From Multifurca ochricompacta (taxonomy: Eukaryota > Basidiomycota > Agaricomycetes > Russulales > Russulaceae): 20,613 nt of DNA. This document shows positions 10,650 through 20,500 of the stretch, in pieces; position 1 is the first letter of the stretch, and each line of letters starts with the position of its first letter. The notes under the pieces are model-generated. The model was not told where the DNA came from and made no database searches. It worked only from the letters and a program-made list of their open reading frames with translations. The stretch is from contig WTXG01000469.1 of NCBI GenBank assembly GCA_022496185.1, positions 1 through 20,613 of the forward strand, in the 5' to 3' direction. The position numbers were made by a program, and so were the translations under genes.

Positions 10650-12132
10650 ATGACTGCAAACACATCTCATGCTACAGGACTCTGGCGCTGGGTAATTGTT
10701 TTTCATTCCCAACCTCCCCCCTGTGGCTGCAGTCACACTGAGTTCATACACTTTCAGGTTGAGCTCTCCCGCGTCCATAAGTTCGCCGGCTCGATGCTCA
10801 TATTCTGGCCTTTCGGTGAGCTGGCGCCTATTTCGCCAGTCATTGAACTGTTACAACCTGTTCTCATCCTGACATAGCCTGGGGATTGACGATGGCCGCC
10901 CGCTCGCTATCACTCCCTCTTCAAGTATACATTTTTAATCTTACCTACGGTCTAATCGGTGCAGCCCTTCTGCACAGGTGAGCATTGTAGCATCACCGCA
11001 AAGTGTCATTCATCCATTGTTTGCCTCACACCATTCCTGAAATGATAGTATGCTTCTTTCTCGGCTCATTAGTGGTGCTTCGCTTACTCTCATTTAGGTG
11101 CTGGTTGCGTATGGAATGACATCCTTGACCGTGAATTTGACCGACAAGTAGGTAAGAAACTCACGAGACGTTTAATAATCCTGTTTGTGACTCACGATCG
11201 TGGTAACACAGAGCGGACGAAGCATAGGCCTGTTGCCGACGGTCGTGTATCCGTTCCGGGTGCCCTCGCGTTTTTGGCAGCGCATCTTGTGCTGCTCGTT
11301 GCTATGCTGTGGCCGGTCAAACCCCTTGCGTAAGTTTCATTTCTCATATGGCAAATTCCCGCTGAATCAAGAAACAGCTGGAAACTTGGGCTTGTCACCG
11401 TGTTCCCCTTAGCAGGGATCTACCCACTTATGAAACGCGTGACGTACTGGCCGCAAGCCTGGTTAGGTATGTGAGTCCTCTGCTTTGCAGCCCTTTATTC
11501 CCGACTCGCGCGCTCCTTCTCGCGTCAGGTGTGGCCATGAACATGATATCCCTCGTCGCGTGGAGCGCACTGCACGGGAGGCTTGCTTCGGCATCGGGGG
11601 CACTTATAATCGGTTGTTGGTGGTGAGTAAACGTCTATGCCCTCGTTTGCGACGCCAAATCGGTTGACGGGGAACTTGCATAGCTGGACCCTCTATTATG
11701 GTGCGAGATCCTACCCGTTTCGCGCATATGCTCCCACCTTATCGCGCTTAGATACCATCTATGCCTGCCAAGACAAGCGTGACGACGTGCAAGCAGGCGT
11801 GAAATCGACTGCTCTTCTATTTGGTGTTCATGTGAAAAAAGTTTTAGCCGTCTTCGCTGCACTTCTGGTTGCGTGCCTAGCGACAGCTGGGACATTAAAC
11901 AAACAAGGGGTGCCCTATTTCGTGCTTACAGTTGGTGGTACAGCCGCCCATCTTATTCTGCAGCTTCGAAACCTTGACGTGGACGACACGAAAAGTTGCC
12001 TGACGGCGGTAAATCGCCCACGTTTGTCACTCTCGGTAGCGTGCACTAATTATCAGATAGTTCGAATCGAATGGCTTCACTCTCGGCGAAATTGTTTGGG
12101 GTGGATTATTTGTGGATTATATTTTTGGATGA
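10650..12132 (+). CDS. UbiA-family aromatic prenyltransferase (one phase conflict at intron 3)
   Basis: Integral-membrane enzyme transferring a prenyl chain to an aromatic acceptor, as in the 4-hydroxybenzoate polyprenyltransferase group. Exons: 10650-10691, 10758-10815, 10878-10977, 11098-11151, 11212-11329, 11378-11466, 11529-11622, 11684-11700, 11752-12008, 12061-12132; about 299 residues, the usual length. Visible: the N-terminal ELSRVHKFAGSMLIFWP segment; first Asp motif NDILDREFD (about residues 73-81) followed by RTKHRPVADG; YPLMKR and WPQAWLG; second Asp motif DKRDD (about 198-202) followed by GVKSTALLFG. Most of the rest is hydrophobic, consistent with multiple membrane helices. The N-terminus is too short for a clear mitochondrial presequence, so a secondary-metabolism enzyme is likelier than COQ2 (inference). 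Exons 3 and 4 do not join in frame (one base in excess at 11097/11098), and that intron would be 120 nt while all others are 48-66. The first exon is the least certain. Confidence 0.9.
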
Positions 12133-13501
12133 AATGTAGAATGGCGTGGCGTTGGGCGCATTGTATATCTCACATGTATAACGGGTCGACCATTATATTT
12201 CCGTTTCCACGGACTCCAGAAATGACTTATCTGATGTATCTCTGAACCAGAGCGACTTGAGAGACCTTGGGAATTTCTTACGGCTCGATAACCATCATCA
12301 CGAGAACGAGCGCCACTCGACGGCGCATAATGCGTTCCTGAATGTCTGGAACGCATTCATCGTGCCTTTAATACCGAGCTGGAATCACACATGGCTCTAC
12401 AAGCTGTCTCTGATTGGTTTCGTAACAGGCTCATCTGGCTCTGCTTCGTAGACTCGTCCAGTACAGCGGCGTCCGAATTCGGTGGGAAGTTTATTAGAAC
12501 CTCGCCATATGTTTTACTAGGCGCTCGGATCATGTCAGGGAATGGAAGCAGATTTACTTGATTCGTGGAAGTGTTGCGCTCCATTTCGGCTGGGGGAGCG
12601 AGCGGCGTTGACATAGGTCAAGGGCCATTGGATGTAGTAATGGTGAGTCTGACGCACAGTAGCGCTGGAAAACGAAAGGCGTATTGCCCGGGACGATCAC
12701 TAGATTGCACCGAGCGCCCATTCGATAAGGAATAGTGACTTTGGGACTGTACCAGTGGACGGGATTTTCCTTGCCAAAAATAATCTGGAATGGTTCACTG
12801 ACACACGATTTTGTTCATTGTTCACTCGACAGAGGGAAATTGAGGAATTGACAGAGATATGTGGACTCTTGTTGAGATTTTATGTAAATACGACTTTCTT
12901 CAATTCCCACCGATACCGTAATCGTTATAATCGAATTGATATAAACCACATTCCAAAAAAAAAAAAAAAAGTGGCGGTGGCGGATCAGTTCTATACGCCA
13001 TATTGTGCCAAAAAGTCAAGGGACAAGAAAGGCGATAATTTCGAACGAAGTTTACGGGAGCGTCAGAGCGGAGCGATACGATGTACGAGAAGTCCGAACG
13101 TCGCAGAGTGAGATAATGATGAGCCTCAGGAGAGATGAGGTGATTGTGGAGTGGAGGTGGAACGTAAGCACTCGGAGGGATGTCCTGCGACTTGACGAAC
13201 ATTCTGAAGATTAATGAGAACCGGTTTTACCGCGAGAATGGATTAGTCAAAGTACTGGCGATTTATACTTGCTTGGCTATATATAGTTGAAGCGTCGAGC
13301 TTCAGGTCGCACCCTACTCAATTGAGTCAAAACAAAAATAATATTAAACTGGCTGCATTCATCCAATTTGGCCTCTGCCTCTGCTTGTTATGTAGTTCTG
13401 TGATCGATGAGGCAAGGAATTTAAAACAAAAGATCCTAGGTGCGAACGTCCCACACTTGAGCCACGTTGTCGCGCTTGCTATCATGTAGTAAAAAAAGAT
13501 C

Positions 13502-13523
13502 ACTTGTCTTTTCAAAGACAAGT
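13502..13523. repeat. Short perfect hairpin
   Basis: Ten-base arms (ACTTGTCTTT and its exact complement) separated by two bases. It lies in non-coding sequence and could be a dimeric protein-binding site or chance. Nothing around it decides. Confidence 0.5.
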
Positions 13524-14239
13524 ACTGAAACTAGATCACGTATTGGGGCGCGCGAATGAAGGAGCGAGACAACCTAACCGTACTTCCATACCAAGGAAAC
13601 AAGGAATTCCCCCAAAGGGATATCACCAAACTTTGAAGCTCATTCGGGCCTCCAGAGGCGCACAGCGTGGTGCGCGCGCTCCTCCTTCTAAGCCTCCAGC
13701 GAACCAAAGTCCGCAGTTTTTCATCCAGGTCGACAACGTAATCCCCTTATGTCTTGATTATGTATGGTCACGGAGGTTAGGAGAGCCCTATCTTTTCATC
13801 GGTAAGGTGACAACTGTGTGCGCACGCATCTTCATTCCATATGCTTCAGTCTCCATTTTGTGGTTTCCTAGTTATTATACGGCTCAAGGAACGGGCGAAG
13901 GGAAGCAAGGGCCTAAACGCTGAAAGTTATGGAGATATATCCAATACAATTCGCTCCATCCATCGCTCTCTTGCTTGGGCTAGTGGGCCTAGAAGACATT
14001 AGAGAGGGACCTATTTAGTATTCCCACGTTTGTACTAGACTGACAAGTGAGGGGGTGCTCTCGGGAGGGGTGTGGCCTATTTCCGTTGACATTCACCTCG
14101 AGCAGCGCCGCAATGCGAGCGCAAATACCAGTAAGTTCTAGTTGGTTCCCAGTGATTGGCTCCGATTGAAGAAGAAATATCTTATATTAGTAAAGTCATT
14201 GATGGAGTCGAGTCGTGCGACTACCCATGATGCGTAACC

Positions 14240-14246
14240 TATAAAT
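14240..14246 (+). promoter_or_regulatory. TATA-like box of the O-methyltransferase gene
   Basis: TATAAAT ends 40 bases before the ATG at 14287, a spacing compatible with a short 5' UTR. It is assigned by position and sequence only. Confidence 0.45.
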
Positions 14247-14286
14247 CAATCTCGTGTAGGTTCCTCAATCGTGCGCATCGCAAATT

Positions 14287-16073
14287 ATGTCAAGCAGTCC
14301 ACTTACGATACTCGCAGGAATCATCTCACAAGGTGTGCAGGACCTTGAATCTGCCTACTCAAATCATGGTCTTTCATTTCCTTCCCTCGACGAACCCTTC
14401 AAGCCTGGACCTCTTGATGATAATCCTGAGCTTGGTGCCGCCACACGCCTAATTGTTGCGGCTGCTTACCAAATAATCGCCACTGTGAGGCCACCACTTG
14501 AGACGATTCAAGACTATGCTCCTGCAATGTACTTGACATCCTCCTTGGGGCTTATCGATGAGATTAATGTCGCTGATGCTCTCAAGGACGCTGGTCCACA
14601 GGTGAGTTGGTAGCGCCTAGCGCCGCCTGACTCATGGTGCGTCTAACTTGATGCATTTGAAATTCAGGGTCTTCACGTGAAAGACATTAGTACCAAGACG
14701 GGTGTTGTCGACTCTGTCAAACTTGGTAACGTTATTGTCAAGTCAATATTTTGGTTAGGCCGGTACCTCATTCTTTCTCGCTTGGTAGCCCGTGTCTTGC
14801 GCTATCTTGCGAGTCGTCATGTTTTCCAGGAGGTGGCCCCAGACATATACGCAATAACCGCATCTCTTCTATTCTTGTCAAATCTAAACCTCTTGAAGAG
14901 CTCAAGAAAGAGTACGCGTCCACCCATCTATTACCGATCCTTCAATTGACTGTCTAATCACCGTCTCTCGTGTCACAGCAAACTGACCAAGTATGAGGAT
15001 GCACCCGCAGCGGCATTCGTGGGACATGTGTACGCATTGCCATCCTTTTCGTATCCTTGAACGATCTCATTTTCTCCAATCGATTACCGTAGTGCGGACG
15101 AAGCATTCAAAGGTGCCGCATATCTCAGCTCTTACATTAAGGATGAACCCGCGGATGTCGACACACCATGGAACATTGCTACTGGCAGAAAGGGGTCAAT
15201 CTGGCAGTGGTACGAGGAGCCCGACAATGTCTGGCGTTACCACCGTTTTACGGCTGCAATGAAGGGCGGCGCAGACCGTTTCCCTTCCACAATTTATACT
15301 GAAAGCTTTGATTGGAAGTCCCTTGCACCTGATAGTGTCGTGGTTGATGTTGGTGGAAACGTTGGAAAAGTCACTCATGAATTGTATAAAGCTTTCCCGC
15401 ACCTTAAATTCGTCATCCAAGATCTCCCTCCTGTTGTCGAAGACGCTAAAAGTGTAAGACTTCTTTACTAGAGTGCCAGTCTGCCTACCCTCGCTCATTG
15501 TGCTGACGAGACAGTTCTGGGCCGAAGTTGCGCCTCATGCGGTAAAGGATGATCGTGTAAGACTCGAAGGTGATCCGTTTACCTGTTCAGACCCGGGCCG
15601 TAAACCTCATATATCAACTTCAGCCCACGACTTCTTCCAGCCTCAAACGATCAAAGAGCCTGCGGCGTATGTACTCCGCCTCATTCTCCATGACTGGGCG
15701 GATAGCCCCAGCGTTACTATCTTGAAGAACCTGCGTGCCACTGCGATGCCAAACACGCGTCTACTTGTCTTTGAAGGTGTCATGCCGCACGTGTGCCCCA
15801 CCCCTGGTGGTCCTCCTCCCCCACCGTCACCACTCCTTGGGAATCTCGGTGCGGGGATGGGAGCATTTATAACAATGCTTGACCTGCAGGTGCGGTAACG
15901 TTTACCTTTGTCAAGGTGTAGAATAAGGAAACGAGACTGCGCAGATGTTTACAGTATTCAACGGGCAAGAGCGCACAGTCGAGCAATTCTCGGCGCTAGG
16001 AAGCGTCACGGGCTGGAAGCTGGAGGCGGTAAATCCTGGTCCGCTGACAGCATTCATTTTTGCTCCTGAATAA
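14287..16073 (+). CDS. COMT-like SAM-dependent O-methyltransferase (single-base deletion in exon 3)
   Basis: Methyltransf_2-type enzyme moving a methyl group from SAM to a hydroxyl, typically on a phenolic or polyketide metabolite. Exons: 14287-14601, 14668-14725, 14789-14911, 14979-15029, 15093-15453, 15515-15569, 15624-15889, 15945-16073; 452 residues once the exon 3 frame is corrected. Visible: helical N-terminal region with YLTSSLGLIDE and VLRYLASRHVFQE; SAM motif I VVVDVGGNVG (glycines about residues 270-274); IQDLP; LILHDW with the expected catalytic His near 344; C-terminal GPLTAF. Introns of 63 nt (14726-14788) and 54 nt (15570-15623) are multiples of three without stops, so a naive reading keeps them. 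Exon 3 changes frame between IYA and NNRISS (14851-14856): one A seems missing, and its length (123) is one short of what the phases need. Same strand as the prenyltransferase upstream, suggesting a shared pathway. Confidence 0.92.
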
Positions 16074-16631
16074 TCACAGGCCATGCGAAACGACGAGCGG
16101 TCATCACAGTTTGTTGTATAGAGTAGTGATGTTTTCCCATCCTTAGGAGATGTATAAAGACAATTGGGTTGGTTGAAGCAACCCAACCATTGTGATTTCT
16201 CGAAGAACCCGCCTTTGAACTTTGGCCTTTGCAAACGTGATCGCGTCATTACTCTCGGGGAGACCCATATATGCACGCTTCTCAAATATACAACCTACCA
16301 GACAAAGGTATTCAGTAGTGCTTTGAGAGAGGCCAGCTAAGTTGCACTGTCAATGTTGCCTTGATGTCTCCTGCATCGCCTATGGGTAATCTCTGGCGTT
16401 CATGGATGATGGATGCCATTTTAAGTGACATCACCAAGACAAAGAATTGCTTTGGCCTGTTGGAACTTGCGAATGGCCAGAAGGGATATGTACATTTTTT
16501 TGGGGAGCAAGGTACCACAAACTGCTCACCCTGCTCACTCCAGAATCATGTCAATGCACTCTCTATCAGAAACCAGTGGAACATTTCCTCTCTAGTATTA
16601 AATATCTGTAGATTATACTGTTAATCCTTAT
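16074..16631. other. 3' flank of the methyltransferase; no gene seen
   Basis: Presumed 3' UTR and terminator of the methyltransferase, followed by AT-rich sequence. Open frames on both strands (the longest is on the plus strand, 16361-16624) carry no motif I recognise. They may belong to the degraded element that continues to the right. Confidence 0.35.
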
Positions 16632-16955
16632 TTATATCCATAGTAGATTACTGATTACCATATACTCTATTTTGTCCTTGCTCTTTATGAGATCACCCTC
16701 AGCCCAAGGTCTGCTTGACATTCTTTCATCTCCTGATGTGTCTTCATCCACCCTCTTGGTTTTTTTGCCCACTGTGCACTCATTGAACTCCTTTTGCTTC
16801 TTTTTCTCACTCTCATGAACTCTTTGGACCTTCTTGTTTTCCCTATCTTGCCTTCAACAATGGTCACAAGTCTTGTGCAGTAAGTGTCAAGGCACAAGAT
16901 TTTTACACCATGCCTCGGAACATTTTTTTGTAGCAGAAGGAGTGTTATTGTCCAT
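16632..16955 (-). pseudogene. Decayed Cys/Lys-rich zinc-finger frame, probably mobile-element derived
   Basis: One frame of 108 codons, ATG at 16955 and TAA at 16632-16634, broken by two in-frame TGA codons at 16887-16889 and 16854-16856. It reads KKCSEAWCKNLVP, stop, HLLHKTCDHC, stop, RQDRENKKVQRV and then a Lys/Glu-rich tail. The CX4C...CX2C spacing followed by DRENKK resembles zinc-finger frames I associate with repeated, transposon-linked genes in mushroom genomes; this is from memory and not confirmed. Both stops fall where Arg would fit, so each could be a CGA to TGA (C to T) change. No introns or downstream domains were found. The true start could be further upstream. Confidence 0.5.
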
Positions 16956-17009
16956 TGCATGGATGGGAGGAGGGAGGACATTAACTAATAACTATTAAAA
17001 CGTTGTTTA

Positions 17010-17101
17010 CATGTCACATGACTTTGATTTGTAATGATATTTCGTTGCTCAATGATAACTTTCCTTTTTGATATTATTACAAATCAAAGTCGTGTGACAA
17101 T
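17010..17101. repeat. Inverted-repeat hairpin, MITE-like
   Basis: Arms 17010-17040 and 17071-17101 are reverse complements at 27 of 31 positions, around a 30-nt AT-rich loop. The core TGACTTTGATTT of the left arm recurs at 17315-17326. The element is AT-rich and sits 55 bp upstream of the decayed zinc-finger frame. No clear target-site duplication is visible. Confidence 0.75.
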
Positions 17102-17581
17102 ATTACCACTTTAGGGTTGTTAGCGTGGGGGAGAGTTGGGCGACGAATTGCATTGCATATTGTGACATGTCGAATTTACAGCGCGGGCTACACCTGAAAA
17201 GCTACAACCAAAAGAACTACAACATACTTTCACTCTAACAACCCACCTGCACCTCACATAGGACCTTTCAATATCGTGACCCTTGCATGCCCCTGCACAG
17301 GTATACTATGCCGTTGACTTTGATTTACAATCGTCGGCAACTCTCTTCTCCGCTGCTATAAGTCTTAACAATAGCCTTCATGTTAAAATCTGTCTACCTT
17401 CATCTTTACGCCTTCCCTAGTGAAAACTCTCATATTCGCGCAGAACTAGTTACTCCTACTATATTCAAGCTCTTATAAATCAATAAACGAAACCCTGATA
17501 TCGGCGGCTCAGGCTTCATAAATTTTGTAAGTGAAGTCGCCGTATCGGACATTAAAAGAAAAACATCCACGAAACTCGAAT
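17102..17581. other. Non-coding gap with 3' flank of the VWA gene
   Basis: Contains the third copy of the 12-base hairpin core (17315-17326) and otherwise no gene, repeat or RNA that I can identify. The right part should hold the 3' UTR of the minus-strand VWA gene that ends at 17582. Confidence 0.4.
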
Positions 17582-20500
17582 TCAGCGCATCAGCGAACCC
17601 CGTGGTTTCCTCAGCGATTCAGCGATTACCAAGAATGTTTCTGCAAGCCGCACCTGCGTGGTCCCATCAGTATTGAGTCCGTCCTTATAGCCTGCGGTGC
17701 CGTAGACCACTCACCGTATCGAGGGCGACTGTGAATGAGGAAGGAACCTGGGCAGTTGCAGGTGTGAGAAGATCGCGAGGGGCATTATTCTGGATTTCTA
17801 GGGCGAGTTGAGCCATCCTGCGGAGATACGTGGACGAAGTGTCCGGGCCGAACGAAACAGCATGAAAAGACAGTGGTTTTCTATACACTCCGTAAAGCAA
17901 TCTGCTATGCGCAGGAAGAAAAAAATGACTCACCCAAGCTGAATCGCAGAGCGACAAAGATTTTGGATGGACTCGTCGTGCACGGAACATTCCCCATCAG
18001 AAAGGAAGATCATGACCGGTGCTCTGATTTTGGAGTAAAACTTCAAAAAAGTCGCCCCTCATACACACGAAGCTAAATAGGGACGTGCCTTTCCGTGCTC
18101 CAGGACTGTGCCATGACTCCTTGACCTACTCGGAGGGCCTCCGAATAATTTGTGCCACCATCAGCCTGGTGGGTCAACACAACACTTAGAAGTTGGTCCG
18201 GAGAGCTCGTGAAGTCGTTAAACAGAACACATGAAGCTGCTGCATCGAAGAAGATGATACTATAAGCGTCTCGCCGTGCGCCACTGGTCTGTTGTCCCGG
18301 CGTAACAGCGACATGACGGGCGGTCCAGAAGCTGTATAAGGCTGAATAGACAGCGCCGAGCCTGTTATTGGAGTACCACTGGATTAGGTTCGTTGCCGGT
18401 GCATTAGACAGGGGACGACGGTCATCGAGAGACATTGAACCAGATCTAAATCAAAAATATAAGAAGGAGCGCTCATTGGATGCATGGCCACTTTACCTAT
18501 CGATGACAAATATCCTGTTGATTACCTGCATTAGTGTTTGTAGCTGTGCGATAAGAACGGTCTTACACATGGAATGCTTGCCGCATCACAACAGGGTTGT
18601 TACATTCGAACCGATGACCATCGTAGGAAATATAGCCAAAACCGTTCATAAGACTGTTAGGGTCCATGGGGGGATGGAATATGGGCAACGTGCAATACGA
18701 TGGTTGCCCAGAGCCAGCAGGTTGCGGCTGAATGTTCAGGACCTACGCGCAAAATCGGTCATCAGAGTGGTAAGCTATCAGTTCTATGGCATACCTGAGC
18801 ACATAAAGTCACTAAAGGAGGGCGTTAGGAGCTCATCTAAGGCTGAGGAGAAGGAAAGGCGCACCATTTTGCAAAGTTGGTCTGCTCATCGCGGGTGTAT
18901 GGGTCTTGTTGCAGAAATTAGCACACAGATTTGCAAAAAAGTGTAGCCATAACCTTTAAAGCCTAAGGAAAACGTTAAGCTTGGGGTTAATGTGAAATAG
19001 GGAAGACCGGACTCACCTGATCTACGCCAATGGAGGCCATGAGTGATAAAGTCCTTAGGTTTGTCTGGGTGTGGAACCATCCCTACGCCGAGGTGCTGGA
19101 TATCTGCGTCATCGCATCTTCCATCCTCCCCGGCACGGCAATAATCAATGTGAACGTGTCTATCCAGTGACGAACAGACGAGGTTGCACATCATAGGCGC
19201 TCCTTCATCATTGGAGGAGAACTTTCGGCCTCCTAATTCAAGACTTGTCCCATCGGGCCCATCAACAGCCCAGCGAGTCTGCGTCATGGATCCGTGACTA
19301 GTGTCGTGGTCTGGCTGAGGGTGACCTTCAGATGTCCCAGATCACCATTAATAGCCAGCACAACTTGATAAGCGGGTTCCTTACCAAGAGGCAAGGTGCA
19401 AAAATAGCCACAATTCTCACAACTACATAGTTCGGGTTTACTTCAGCAATTAAGAGGCATTCTGGGAAACCACATACCGGGCTCTGCAGTGGTGAGATGC
19501 CTGCTTTTCTGTGCTATGAGCGTGTGCGCCGTGGTGTGACGTTTGGCCCTGTGGAATAGTCTTGACACACTGAAGCTGCCTTGCAACTAGTTTGGGGGTT
19601 AGCACGGCACCTCGGCTTACAATCGAACGGACCTTGTGTATACTAAGTGCACATGATTAAACAAACAATTAGCAATCAACTGCAGCACACATCATCCTAA
19701 TCACCTTTGTGTACTGAAACGTCTCAAGTCGGCCAGTGAATGTCGCCTGGATGGACTGGGGGCGGTGTCAATTTGACAAATTCCAAGATCTGAGCACAAA
19801 GCTGGGCATGTGTGCTCTTCTCTGCTCGCCATATTTATCCTAAAGCCTTCATAGAGTGGGAAATACACTGACCCGCACAGATGGTGCGTGCGTGGATCAA
19901 GTCCATGAAGGTGCGATTGATTACAAAGTCGTTTGCAGAGCTCGCATGTCGCCGGGCAAAGCGTTGTATAGCAGGAGTGAAACTTGTGATCTTGGTCACT
20001 ATAAGGAGTCCAGCTAGCTGAGAAGGCTAACTATTGGGAAAAAGGCGTGCCTGGAAATGCACAGCGTTCTAGGCAGGAATACGTCTTCCCACCTGGTAAT
20101 ACTATCCCTATAAGTGAGCAGGGCTAGAAATTGCGTAAGGGGATAAGCGAAACGTGTCTGCACCGACGATGACATAAGCGGATTCATACCTCGCCACACA
20201 TGTGGACGGGGGCGGAGCACAAGTGCTCATCTTCAGCATGGCCCATAACCTAAAGACACGACGCTCAGCGATTCAGGAGAGTGTCATATAGGCTTACTTT
20301 CGTGCATTCCTCTAAACAACCTCGCTTTCCAAACAGGTGGCAAGTTTCGCCGCATAAATGAGCGTTGACGACACAACTATACACTGATAAGGAAATGACT
20401 TCACAAGAGCACCTACTTCACGTACATGTGCTTCCCAGGGTGTCCAGCACTTGGTTTTCTTCAGTAGCAGTGATAAGTAACGTCGTGAAAACATACGGTG

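Larger units (their letters stand above)
12133..14286. other. Interval between prenyltransferase and methyltransferase; no supported gene
   Basis: No exon chain or family motif found. A minus-strand frame at 12357-12614 (85 codons) has no recognisable domain; an overlapping frame ends at the same place. I treat both as unproven. A run of 16 A residues (12955-12970) lies mid-interval. The 350 bp before 14287 should contain the methyltransferase promoter, including a TATA-like box. Confidence 0.4.

Noticed and set aside
11075..11097. A 2-nt exon (11073-11074) that would repair the prenyltransferase frame
   Set aside because: It would require a 23-nt intron, below the size seen anywhere in this window. 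A one-base indel is simpler.
12052..12075. Possible tRNA B-box-like GTTCGAATC
   Set aside because: It overlaps the last intron/exon boundary of the prenyltransferase, and there is no A-box, acceptor stem or anticodon arm at the right distance.
12357..12614. 85-codon minus-strand frame starting MSTPLAPPAEM
   Set aside because: The start is protein-like, but no domain was recognised and no second exon with matching phase could be linked.
13504..13923. 139-codon plus-strand frame
   Set aside because: Longest unassigned frame in the gap, but with no recognisable motif and no splice-linked neighbours. It begins inside a small hairpin. Probably chance.
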